Shown here in pieces: positions 45,730-56,448 of a DNA stretch of 64,000 nt. The translations under genes were made by a program, and so were the position numbers. The DNA is from Stropharia rugosoannulata. Lineage: Eukaryota > Basidiomycota > Agaricomycetes > Agaricales > Strophariaceae. How positions within the stretch are numbered: the first letter of the stretch is position 1; the number at the start of each line of letters is the position of its first letter. A model generated the notes under the pieces. It was not told the origin of the DNA, did not search any database, and worked only from the letters and a program-made list of their open reading frames with translations. The DNA is taken from NCBI GenBank assembly GCA_028532985.1, contig JANCIK010000005.1, forward strand, positions 812,501-876,500, in the 5' to 3' direction.

Positions 45730-47979
45730 ATCTCCTGATGGCACACCCTTAGGCCGTTCGGTTACGATCATGTAGAAATTTCTTTTCGTCTTGTCCACCC
45801 CTCTTCCTCTTTTTCCTATATATCTGCCCACTACTTTGTAGGCTTCCTCTTTTCATCTTCCCTCCACCTTGTTTATATATGGTACCAGTTTGATTGTTGG
45901 CGTCGATTTCTAGTCTTATGTCTGTTTATCTGTTGTGCAACCCTACCTCTACTTCGGCTACGGCGTCTCTTGTTTTGTTTCTCTTTTCCTTGTTACTTTT
46001 ACCTACTTTGGCCACCCATCCATTCACACTGCCCCGTTCCAAATTCTGTCTGTTGTACTAATCTATGGATTCGTCAAACACTCACACACCCACATTCACT
46101 TTGTAACATCAGTCAATTCCTCGCATTCTCCATCTCATGGTTTCTCTCATTATGTTCCCGTCATGTCCTCCGGAACCCGCTGACAACTGTCTGGTCCGCC
46201 TATCTACAATCATCACCGCCTTGACGTCGTCTATCATCGCCCTTGCCCATTCCAAACCAGTTCTTCTGACCCAGCGGTCCGCCCACATACTCAAAGTGTT
46301 TCAGGTCGCGGCGCACAGTAAAGATGCATCACGTCGATGCCGAAGATGCGGTCTGTAGGCGCTATTCTTGGTTCCACTGCCACTTCGTTCATCAACATAA
46401 CGACGCCCACACCTCTGCCGCCTGCATATGATACGGCATCCGTCAGTATACTGGCATTGAGCAATAGTTCGTATGCCGAGCGGACATGGCTACTTTTATT
46501 TCCTCCCTGTGAGGACCATTATTGCGCAGTATCAGCACGCGCGTGCCCAAGCTAGCGTGTAGGCTTTCTGCAACCAAGTTACTGCGTGGCGCTGAATTTT
46601 TATTCAGTGCGTCAACCTAGCCCGTCTATCAGTTGATGGACAAACAACCCCCTACTCCTGACCAGCCGGGGGTTGATAGACGTTGTACGATAAACATCGT
46701 ACACATATTGCCTCCCCAATGCGACTTCATATTCATTCGACGTCGTCGTTGCATCATTTTAAGTTTTTCGCTGTTCCGCCTTTTGTCGACTCGCGCGTAC
46801 AGGATTTGCATTTTCTTGTTATCATTTTCAAATCTACGTTCCTCTGGATGCTTTACTCCAAGTGGAAACGACTCTTGCCGACGAGCTTGACCGTTTGCAC
46901 GGCAAAGTCACTCGTCGAATGACCTGCATTTCATTTATTTCGCCTTTTGTAACGTTGTGTGGCAGTATGAACGATCACGGACACTTATGTTGCCACAATT
47001 ATGTTTTATCAAGTTCCTTCCTTTGGTGAATTCGGTGCCCCGGCTTCCAACAATCTTGCTCTCCTTCCCATGTTCTCGTCGATTCCATATTACACAAATG
47101 TCCGCAATCTGCGCTGTACTACTATCTCGCCTGTATGTCTTCTAGTGTAGGCCTAGACTTTTTTGCTGTGTCTTGTTACATATTTATATGAATAGACTGG
47201 ATGGAATTGAACACGAATATTTTCGCAAGTTGAAGATCGACGTAATGCGGCTTTCGTTGCACTTTCATTCTTCTAAGTGATCATATACCAAAGCTGAGGA
47301 TATAGCCTGTCCAGAAGTGAAGGTAGTGAAGTGGCTACTACAGTTCTTCTCTCCATGCATAGTTTAGGTGTTCCAAAAATGGCATAATGTTTGCTTGATT
47401 TGTAAATCACCGGCCTGCAAACTGAAATAAGTGAGCGGGTTGTTAAAGCTACTTCACTCCTATGCATCCATGTCTCGTATGAGCTTACGGGTATAAGGTC
47501 AACTTCGGCGAACACTGTGCTTAAGTCATTGGTTTGGACGGCTTTAACCACCCTGACAACCTTCCGTTATCCATGCTCTTTCACGTACATAGTATGCTTC
47601 TTCGAAGGCTCAGTCTGTAAGATTCCTCATGTTCCACGCTTTGCTCACGTAGTTCGTGGTAGCTCATCGCCGCAACACGCGGATTTATCTGCATGTGGAA
47701 TAGACTACTACCACTTTAGGGAGACTTAAATTGACACGGGCAATGCAACGAGGCCGTACTTCTGCCTGACCGCTCGTGGTCGCGGGTCTTGTTCTTGTCT
47801 ACACGCTCGCCACCTCCTTGTGCTTGATCGGGTCTCTTACGGTCTATGCATTTTCCCCGCAAGTAAAGAGGTCTTGTGTCCTAACGAATATTCACGTCCT
47901 GATCCGATCTTGAATATCTGACTCCGAGTCGAATACCACTTCTCTGCTTGCTGTATATTCTTCGACCCCAGTCGCAATC
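45730..47979. other. Intergenic, 2.25 kb
   Basis: Pyrimidine-rich sequence following the Whi5-like gene and preceding the Sur7-like gene. Short frames at 45935-46555 and 46629-46922 have no motif and overlap on both strands. It probably contains a long 3' UTR and the promoter of the next gene; no gene can be supported. Confidence 0.4.
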
Positions 47980-49036
47980 ATGCTGGCGATGCCTGAAATT
48001 CTTCGAGATAGGGCACTATATGTGTCAATGGCTACTCTCGCCTCGTTCATAATGCTGTGAGTCGGGTCGACTATATAAGTCTGGCTGTGGCCTGGTGCTG
48101 ATTTGTGTGCGGAATTATGTCTCTAGCCTTCTAACTACTGTATCTGCACCACTGCTCAATACCCTCACTTTTCTTCACTCGACGCAGGCAAATGGGGTGC
48201 ATTTTGGAATGTGGGGATGGTGTTTGGACGACAAGGAAGCGTGTTCTCCGATTCAGTGAGCTTTGCTTGTTATCTGGCCTTCAGAGCGTCGTTTCTTCAA
48301 ATGGCGCATGCTCTAGGAATGCAGCTCATTGACGGATGATCTTCTAGGTTTGGATACAACTGGCAGCCAGAAATAATCCACTCGGTCACCAAAGCATTTC
48401 TGCTGTATCCCATAGGTACTTCGCTGCGTACGCCGAATCCCCGGAATCTCATTTTCCTGCATCATAGCGATCGTGTTCACGTTCCTCGCTCTTGCAGCGA
48501 CTCTGCCGTTGATGTTTGCCCGGAGCAAGCGCGCAGGTCAAGTATTCTGCGTGCTTACCTGGGCATCCTTTGGCGCGTCCGCGCTCGCGTTCTTTTTCAT
48601 GATTGGCATATTCGGTACGGCGAAGGCACGCTTCGAAAAACATGGATTTGAGGCAACATATGGAAACCTGGTAAGCAATGTTTTTCACATCATGGAGCCT
48701 TCACTCGAGCTGTCCCGGGTTTCTACCTACTTTACATACACTGTCGCCGTTAGTGCGGGGTGCGCTGTTGTTCTTGGTGTGGATCTGAGGCCCGGGGAAG
48801 GCACACTCGGGCCGCCAACTCATTACAACTTCGCCTTATGTTGACTTACATATTTCCTTCAATCGTGTCCCCAGGTTTGGCTCTCGCTCAGCGCATCGCT
48901 TCTTCTCTTCTTGACATCCTTGAGTCCGCTATACCTCACTTTTTCTCCACGAAATGCTCGACAATCCGGACAGACTGAAGCACAGCGCCTGGCAAAGCAG
49001 TGGTCATCTGGAAAAGGAGTCGAGCAGCTTTATTGA
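47980..49036 (+). CDS. Sur7/PalI family four-helix membrane protein
   Basis: Five exons (47980-48056, 48127-48255, 48348-48415, 48468-48670, 48875-49036) encode 212 aa. There are four membrane spans: YVSMATLASFIMLLLTTVSA, AIVFTFLALAATLPLMF, VFCVLTWASFGASALAFFFM and VWLSLSASLLLFLTSLSPLY. A long first loop carries the GMWGWC signature typical of Sur7/PalI proteins. Members sit in the plasma membrane at eisosome-type domains or act in ambient-pH sensing (PalI/Rim9). This short protein with a small C-tail (QTEAQRLAKQWSSGKG) could be either. Exon 5 follows a 204-nt intron; all phases agree. Confidence 0.85.
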
Positions 49037-49217
49037 GCTAGGCATCCATCCATTCCAAAATCACCAATGTATATGGGAGCTTCTGCACGGACGAGGGTAA
49101 AATGCCTTACGAATATCCGATACTTCTCGAACAAATGTCATGATGTATTATAGAGTATGGCCAATTCAGAACGACTTCCATATACCAGCTTAATACATGG
49201 TAAATCTATATCAGAAC

Positions 49218-50722
49218 TCATCCCTTCTTTCTCCGCATATCATTTGAATACTGGGAAAGGCGCGGAGTACCAACGAATTCCAACCCTTGCTCGCTGAGAA
49301 AGGTGTAGGCTTCTGCTGCATCGATAGAAGCGGGAAAAGGAATAACCGCTTCCAGATGGAGGGTTTTTAGATGGGGGAGATGACTTGCTAAGACGACGAA
49401 TAAATCAAACGAGATTCGAATGACTACAGACAGTCGAAGGCTCCGCAGTGGTGATGCAGTGCCGAAACCCTCCGCGATCTGTATAACTTCTGGTATTTTT
49501 AGTCTGAAAAGTCCTTGAAGAGTGAGCGAGGAAAGACTGGATTTGAAAGAATGGATATAATTGATGAGTGGTTCCCTACTCAGGATATCTAAACCGTCAG
49601 TTAGATAGTCTATTACAAGTAATCTTTTAAAATTGGGAAGAGGAACTGAGAAGCACGGTCGAGAGAAGAGCTGGACATGACTGTCGGGGTGATCGTATAA
49701 TAAGTTTCTGCCCAAAGTAATTTTGAGCTCCTCTAGGTGGTCACCGTTGCACTTGAAGAAGTTGTAGAGTATAGCCCTGGACCGCATGTGGACTCGCGGG
49801 GGTCATTTCCCCGCGTGTATATCCTGAACTGAGAGAGCAACGGAAGGTGTAGCTCCGTCAACGGGCTCTTTTTTATCCACATATCGCGGAGATCAAGATC
49901 CAAAGAGCGTAACGTTTGACAGCCTGCGTGTATTAATGAGCGCATAGCGTCGATAATATTTTCCCCTATGGGTTCTTCTGGATATGTCACCCCCGATCTG
50001 GACTTTATGGAAAGATTCTCCAAGTTGGAAAGTCGTAGACTGTTAGGGAGGGCTGTTGGTATATCTTGTAACACAATCTTCAGATCGAGAGTGTGGAGAG
50101 TATAGCCGAAGGTAGAGAATCCTAGAGCAAGAATGTCGGATATAGGTTTTGGATCTTTTGATCCAAGGTTAAATTCAGACGCCCAAGAACCTGATGCTAG
50201 CTCCAATTGCAGATATTCCAAGGATGTCAACTGCCCCAGGATCTTTGTAAGGGTTTCCCTAATCTCTTTAGGGGTCATGGAAGAGATGAGGCCACCAGGT
50301 GGCGATGAATCCGTCGCGGAAATGTCATCTGAATTGGAGATCTGCTGTGCTTTAGGTATGGAGCTCGTATTCTCCGATTTAGGGGAATGGGTATCTTCAG
50401 GGCATATTTTTGCTATGAGCTCGGATGTCAGCTTGAATATCAATTTGCGCACGCGCGCGGCAATATCTTTTTTGGCTAGATAGCGGGGGTTTTAATGGGA
50501 ATCATGTAGTACAATAAGCCTAGAATATACGCACACCAGCATCGTCAACGCTCTGTCTGTCTCCTTCTGGTGTTTCTCATCTGCGATGTAGACTGTGTGA
50601 TATCGCTTGTTCATGACAATGTAGAATAGAGCACGGTCGACAGAGAAAAGTGACCCGACGTCTGTTGATTCCGGGAGAAAAGTGATGATGTGGAGCCACA
50701 CGTCGGCTGGTATATCTTTCAT
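49218..50722 (-). pseudogene. F-box protein, one-intron subfamily, copy 2, frameshifted
   Basis: The F-box (DIPADVWLHIITFLPESTDV, then VMNKRYHTVYI) and the leucine-rich body of this subfamily are both recognisable, but no single frame connects them. The first junction (donor about 50536, acceptor CTAG about 50476) needs one nucleotide fewer to match the phase-2 intron of its two paralogues; a run of six A follows the acceptor. Near 49790, beside a run of five C, the coding frame shifts again (RGNDPREST in one frame, AILYNFFKCNGDHLEEL in the next). It also ends early compared with the neighbour at 50.9 kb. Either it is a decayed copy, or both breaks are homopolymer sequencing errors. Confidence 0.7.
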
Positions 50723-50904
50723 GGCGTCTTGATCCAAAGGCTGCTGTTCAATGTACTGAAGCAACGTTCGCAGGTGAGTTACCCATGCGTACCCATGTTT
50801 GACTGACCATATGACTAACTTGCCGCACCGTCCACTTCAAATCAAAGAGCCAGAGTATGAATAGGGCGTATGTATCAATCCGTGCGCAATACCAGTACAT
50901 ATTA

Positions 50905-52498
50905 TCAAACCTCTTCCCTTATTAACTCGCATACTGAACTGAGGTCTGGAAGTATTTCGAGTAGCGCCATGGACCATACCTTCCCTGATTCATAACTCGA
51001 AAGGGGTGTGTTGCCTAAAATGCAAATATCCAACGTCTTTAAATGCCATTGGAATAGGGGAGAGTTCTCTGGAACCTGTATGTAATTATTTAAGATTGGC
51101 ACCATCACAGATTTTCCATACAAGGCAGTTTGACTTACTTTTTTGGTAATATCTTCTACATTTTGGATGGGGAAAGGGTCAACGACCGCAACATCCAAGC
51201 ACAACTTTCCGAGATTGGGGAGATTGCTCGCTAAAGTGGCCAGAAGACTGAGATCCAGTTTCGACACAGTGAAATTGATCTCGGTCAATCGCGATGCGGT
51301 GGCTAAACCTTCTGTTATCATTGCCACGGTGTCCAAGTCATATGTGCCACCTCGTTGAAGTGTAAGTGAACAAAGATTATCTTTGAACTGGTGAACATAA
51401 CGACTCAGAGAGTGCTCGCCTCGGGAATTATAACTCCAGTCCTTGATGGTTAGGTTTTCGACTCTGGGAAGAGACAATAGAAAGCATTGCCACGATAAGA
51501 CATCTGTAGGTATGTTGTAGCTATCATGAAATCGATTGCTTTGTATAAAAACGGTAAGGTCGAGCAAGTGGTCACGATTTCGCCTGAAGAAACCGTATAG
51601 ACCATGGACGGTAGCCTCGTCGCGTCGTTTAGCGAACAAAATCACCTGGAAATGCGAAAGCCGGGGGAAAGAAAGATCATTCAACAAGCCAAGGTTTAGC
51701 CGCTGGTCGACGCATGAGATGGTTAGTGAGCGCAAGGAATTACAATTCGTTTGTAAGAGCAGATGGGCTGCATTGGTGGGGATATTCTGCGTGGGTTGTC
51801 CTATAGCACAAGACGTAAGGGAAATGTATATGTTCTTCAGGTTCTTCAACATTGCAGTGCCGGGTAGGATAGCTGACATATCTTCTAATGGTGTCTTCAC
51901 ATGTAGTGTCTGAAGAGTATGGCCAAAGGCAGACCATCCGAGAGCGAAAAGGTCCGCCATGGGTTTGGGGTTATCTGATATGTGAACATGAGTACCCGCG
52001 TAGAGTTCGATTGTTAAGTAGTTTAAAGATGAGAGTTGGTTCATAATCTTCCTTAGACACTCAGCTACCTCCTGTGAGTCCATAGGTGAGGATAACTGAG
52101 AGACGTCGCCACTAGATACCAATATCTTCATCCTAGAACGGACTTTTTCGGAGATTTTTCGACCTTTAGCTGTTGATTTATTTTGCTTCTGCGGTTCAGG
52201 ATAAAGACTGGAGATTAACTGGATCGAGGGTTCAAAATGCAGTGTGCGCACACGCGCTGTGACGTCTTTATCGCTGGGTAATGAAATAGATGAATGTCTC
52301 CTTTTGCAAATCATGTAGACCGGACACGCACGAGAGCCTTTTCAATGACTTGGATGACCTGACAATGAAAGCCGTGTGATATCGTTCGTTCATGGCAATG
52401 TCGAATAAGGGACGGTTGACAGATAAAAGTGCCTTGACCTCATTTGAATGAAGGAAAGTCGTGATGTGTTGCCAAATCTCGTAAGGAATGTCCTTCAT
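50905..52498 (-). CDS. F-box protein, one-intron subfamily, copy 3
   Basis: Exons 52498-52332 and 52273-50905 encode 511 aa with a phase-2 intron (GTGCGT...CCCAG) at the position shared with the gene at 32.8 kb. The ATG begins MKDIPYEIWQHITTFLHSNE, the F-box itself. LLSVNRPLFDIAMNERYHTA follows, then DVTARVRTLHFEPS after the intron and leucine-rich repeats (LKNLKNIYISLTS, LPRVENLTIKDW, LPNLGKLCLDVA). Predicted SCF ubiquitin-ligase substrate adaptor. It is tandem with the broken copy 2 (about 180 nt apart, same strand). Its start lies 302 nt from the divergent ECH gene. The ATG was chosen over a longer non-ATG start because the broken copy also begins MKDIP. Confidence 0.87.
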
Positions 52499-52799
52499 GG
52501 CAGAATATGGGCGCAGTTGACGGAGCCTAGATGAGTCAAAATCCAAGACTTCGCAGTTTGTTCGCAGTTTGTTCGAGGGAGAAGTTAAGTAAGTAGTCAC
52601 TAGTCAGAGTCAATGACAAGAGACGCCACAAAGACGCCACGTGAATTTGAAGTGTATTTCGGTCATCGTCATTACCGGTGCGTTGATACTTGCCAATAAC
52701 TTGTTGTTGGCTTGTTGCACTTATACAAGTACAGGTTGGCTGGAGCCTCGTACAACTATCTTTCATCCAGCTCCAAAAAATACCAGTTCGCCTTCTAAC

Positions 52800-54051
52800 A
52801 TGGCATCACCAGATTATTCCAAGCCAGGGTATCAAGACATTGTCGTTACCCTGGACGGCGCTGTTCTCACTGTGTTGATGAACCGCACGAAGCAGTATGT
52901 CACAACTTCAAGCTTCAACTTCTGTCATCCGGTGTCGCTGATGAGATCATGCCACAACTGCCAGGAGAAATACATTCACCGAAAGACTCTGTTTTGAGCT
53001 TGTAAAGGTCTTCGAGCTCAGCGACAAGGATGACCGCGTGGCTGTGGTTATTTTAACGGCTGAGCCAACAGCTGCGGCCTATTGCTCTGGAGTGAGTGAA
53101 GAAGTGGTATTTACTCGTGAATCGGTACTGACTTGGGTATCAGGCTGAGCTAGCTAAAGGCTGGGATGGTCTGTGGGACCCTGAAGCGGAAAAAGAAGGC
53201 GAACATGGTTTGTTCATAATGTTACAGTTCATAGAACGATACCGACGTGGTTATTTATCCCAGCGCACCGCGATGGCGGTGGAATACTTTCTATGGCCAT
53301 CTACAGGTCACGCAAAATTACTATGGCAGCAGTCAATGGTCATGCAGTAAGCCTGGAAAACATGTGAGATGTGACTATATATTTACTTAACCCAGGCTGG
53401 TGTGGGGATGACAGCTCTCCAACTCCCATTCGATTTCCGCTTTGTCTGGTCCGGTGCTAAGCTTACCTTCCCATTCATCCGTCGCGGGATCATCCCAGAG
53501 GGTACGTCGAGACGTTTTTACATTTAATTCCACCTGTCAACCTCAACACATTGCACAGCGGTATCTTCATACCTACTTCCTAAACTGTTAGGAACATCTC
53601 GCGCCAACTCCCTCGTTCTTACCGGCTCCGTTGTGTCCCCCGATTCACATTACATCAGGGACCTCTACCACCAAATTCTACCTACGCGCGAGGAAGTTTA
53701 CCCAACTGCCAAAGCGCTCGCAGACGAGCTTGCAGCAAATACCTCCCGGCTTGCTGTTGCCTACGCGAAAGGGCTGATCCAGCATCCCGGGAACTCTGTC
53801 GAGGAGAACCACCTTCTGGACTCCCGAGCTATTAAGCTTCTCGGAAGCTCGCCTGATGGTGCAGAGGGCGTGAACGCGTTCAAAGAAAAACGTCTGCCCG
53901 AATTCCCTGGGCGTCTGAGCAAAGACTTATCGCCCTGGTATCCATGGGTAAGCCCACCACCACTCGACGAGTTTTTAATTTGATGTCTAACACGAGTACC
54001 CCATATCAGTGGTCCCGCGTTGATGTTCAACACCGCAAAACTAAGTTGTAA
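52800..54051 (+). CDS. Enoyl-CoA hydratase/isomerase family protein (copy 2)
   Basis: Seven exons (52800-52894, 52965-53091, 53144-53207, 53264-53346, 53396-53501, 53559-53947, 54010-54051) give 301 aa. Exon lengths equal those of the copy at 34.5 kb except exon 2 (+3 nt), and every intron phase matches, so the two are paralogues. Crotonase hallmarks are AYCSGAELAKGW and AAVNGHAAGVGMTALQLP. The 42-nt last exon gives a C-terminus Thr-Lys-Leu, a weaker PTS1-like tripeptide, where copy 1 has the canonical Ala-Lys-Leu; import into peroxisomes may therefore differ. It probably acts on enoyl-CoA esters in beta-oxidation. The product specificity is not readable. Confidence 0.88.
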
Positions 54052-54411
54052 TTTAAGTAATGGCGAAATGGAAGAACTAGATACCTTGTTGTAGGGTATA
54101 AAGTGAAATTGTATTCTTGGATCTTTTTCTCGAGAAATGGCAAGAAATCTGGGCACAGTCGAAAGTAAGCTGCGGTGTTCATGAATTTTTACCTCTCGAC
54201 TCCCGAGCTCAAAAACCGTATATTGCACTTGTAGTATTCCGCCGTCCAGACTCCTGGCCGGGGGCCCGAGTCCTGGGCCACAAATGTCAAAGAGGCTCTA
54301 GAGACTGGCAGATTTGCCGAGTTGTAACTTAGTAAATGTAACAAGTTTAATAATTTATAAGTATTAATGAGCGAAAGAAGAAAAAAAGAATACAAAAAAA
54401 AGGTAGAACTA
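54052..54411. other. Intergenic, 360 nt
   Basis: Region between the ECH gene and the first tRNA gene. It becomes A-rich toward 54380-54400 just downstream of the tRNA 3' end; on the minus strand this is the T-rich run expected of a pol III terminator. Confidence 0.5.
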
Positions 54412-54511
54412 GCCCACCGCGAGGGTCGAACTCGCAGCCTTCAGATTCCAATGGAATACAATGGTACACCGCCTAAGAGTCTGACGCTCTATCCGATTGA
54501 GCTAGGCGGGC
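54412..54511 (-). tRNA. tRNA-Lys(CUU) with a 27-nt intron
   Basis: Read on the minus strand, a 7-bp acceptor stem (GCCCGCC with GGTGGGC, one G-T pair), a D-arm (GCTCAATCGGATAGAGC), an anticodon stem TCAGA/TCTGA and a T-arm (GCGAGTTCGACCCTCGC) are all present. The anticodon loop begins C-T-CTT-A, giving CUU for lysine. An intron of about 27 nt lies just 3' of the anticodon, the canonical site. Box A (TAGCTCAATCGG) and box B (GTTCGACCC) are intact. A long A/T run immediately downstream fits termination. A second copy with the same exons lies at 55.1 kb. Confidence 0.93.
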
Positions 54512-55064
54512 CATATTTGAACAAAACAAATAATTTATTATATTTGCAGTGTTTATAACTTCGCATTATCCACATCTTTTCAATGATATCCGTGCCAGTG
54601 GACATCTACATTAACCAGAACTAAACATTTGATTTGGCAAAATCTAGAGTCAACAAGTCTGCAACACCGAGGTGGAGGGCAGACTAAGGCTCAACTCCCA
54701 ATCTATGTGTATTCAATGTCTATATGCATAGTTTCCGACTCAAGAGTCTACTAGATCAATAGCAAGTTCTAAGAGCTGTTAAGATCAAGATTTCAGAGGA
54801 CTCCGAAGGAGTCATAAGTTGCACTTGGATAGACATTAGAAATAACCTGAAGTGTCAAGGCGCAAGGCTCAAGAGTCAAGAGACAAGACCGAGTTCACTG
54901 TTCAAAACATCAATCCCAGTGAATTTTGAAAACTTTCACCAAATTTGAAGTTTCATCTATGATCTTATTCTTTTACTTTCTACTAAAGTCTAATACTATG
55001 TAGTATGATCTCAGTCAGCGTCAGACTGAAATGGACCAAAAACCTTCGGATGTGTTAACAATTA
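54512..55064. other. Intergenic between the two tRNA genes
   Basis: About 550 nt with several short direct repeats of CAAGAGTC/AAGAGTCTAC type (for example around 54739-54880), and no supported gene. Confidence 0.4.
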
Positions 55065-55185
55065 GCCCACCGCGAGGGTCGAACTCGCAGCCTTCAGATG
55101 ACCTTACGGACAACTCATTGGAGTATTGGGAAACCCGCAACTCTTGATAAGAGTCTGACGCTCTATCCGATTGAGCTAGGCGGGC
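55065..55185 (-). tRNA. tRNA-Lys(CUU) with a 48-nt intron
   Basis: The mature part matches the copy at 54412-54511 across the acceptor, D, anticodon and T-arms (GCCCGCCTAGCTCAATCGG at the 5' end). The anticodon CUU is followed after one nucleotide by an intron of about 48 nt that shares no obvious sequence with the 27-nt intron of the other copy. The copies lie in the same orientation about 550 nt apart. Confidence 0.93.
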
Positions 55186-55375
55186 GGTGTCTGTTGATAG
55201 CCGGTGGGCGATATCGCGCTCGCCGCTATGCACATTGAGAGTAAAGTGGGAGAAGAAGTAGAAAAGACGTAGTGCCGAATGTAATGGAGAGTTTTCAGAG
55301 TCTGAACCAGGCATGAATAGCCTTGACGTTTATCCATCGGGATTTATTTAGGATGCATCTAGCAGTTGATAGCGG

Positions 55376-55747
55376 TCAAAGATATTCAGCATCGGAAAGT
55401 ATATCCTCTTCTCCAACATCCGATTCAGGCTCCATAGAATCGTCTTCCTCGCCGTCTGACATTTTTTCTAGCCTTTGGCGTGGCTCAGGCGCTTTCCTCA
55501 GAGGAAGGTCATAGACATACGAGCCATGGCGAGCAGCATAGTCCATAGCCCTCGTGAAGAAAGTGTAGCCAGGAATGCTCACCCAGCTTCCGCGACGGCG
55601 AGCATAGCACTTGCGGCGCACAAAATGGATCCAGCGGTGGCGGCTTCGACGCGAGCGAAATGTTAAGAGCTGGCGAGTGCCAAATGCACCTGTACTACGC
55701 GGGTCGAATAGGGCAATAGTGTATGGTTGGAATCGCGCTGTCAGCAT
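55376..55747 (-). CDS. Small hypothetical protein, basic body and acidic tail
   Basis: A 123-codon frame starts at the ATG at 55747. The N-terminal part is Arg-rich and aromatic (FRSRRSRHRWIHFVRRKCYA), followed by a compact stretch (SWVSIPGYTFFTRAMDYAAR) and a strongly acidic C-terminus (MSDGEEDDSMEPESDVGEED). The opposite charges suggest a nucleic-acid-binding or chaperone-like protein, but I recognise no family. The frame is open for nine more codons upstream and a CTTCAG there could be a splice acceptor, so a further 5' exon is possible. Confidence 0.5.
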   Translation of the reverse strand: MLTARFQPYTIALFDPRSTGAFGTRQLLTFRSRRSRHRWIHFVRRKCYARRRGSWVSIPGYTFFTRAMDYAARHGSYVYDLPLRKAPEPRQRLEKMSDGEEDDSMEPESDVGEEDILSDAEYL

Positions 55748-56448
55748 TTTGCGCTTGTCTGAAGTTGAGCACAACGGTCAATATATGCACCTTATTCCCT
55801 GTTTACTAGACACTCACGTCAGTCAATCTGTAACTTATTATACAGGCTTCTGAAGTTGTTGCAAGTCGTTTGTCGTTTAACTCGAGTCATTTATATGGCG
55901 AGGTAAAGTGACACTGGGGGCGAATTGGGGTAATATAAATTGGAGTGCATCAGCCAAGCCGACAGTAAAGCAAGAAATCGAGCAAGCAGTACATCGCAGA
56001 TTCCTTCAAGCATTTAGCTAGCATTCATTATGTGACCTACCTGATAGAGGTGTGGCATCAGGCATGCGTCCAACATGCGTCCGTGAACCCCATGCGGTCG
56101 ATTTTACGTCTAACAGTGTCTAACGTGCATGACGGGCGCCTATCACAGCCAAATAAGTAACATGACCTTCTGTGAGATGTAAATGAAATGAAGGAGAGTG
56201 AGGGCGTCTCGAACTGTCTCGAAAGCTTCAGATCCTCGGCTGAGAGTCAAGACGGCGCACGTGAATATGATGGATTGGCATCTTGTTGTTACAGCATACA
56301 TGTTGTTCCTTGAACACTTTCCCATCTCTTCACGGCACAACATTCCGCTACTTTCAGTGTACAGATCCAATTCGTACAGAAAGTCAGTCTTACCGTCACT
56401 TGTTTTTAGAGAACATAGGATTTGAGTTTCAATTTTGCATCGGATGTC
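55748..56448. other. Intergenic, 700 nt
   Basis: Region between the divergent hypothetical gene (-) and the DUF7918 gene (+). Overlapping short frames at 56143-56484 show no motif. Presumed promoters. Confidence 0.4.
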
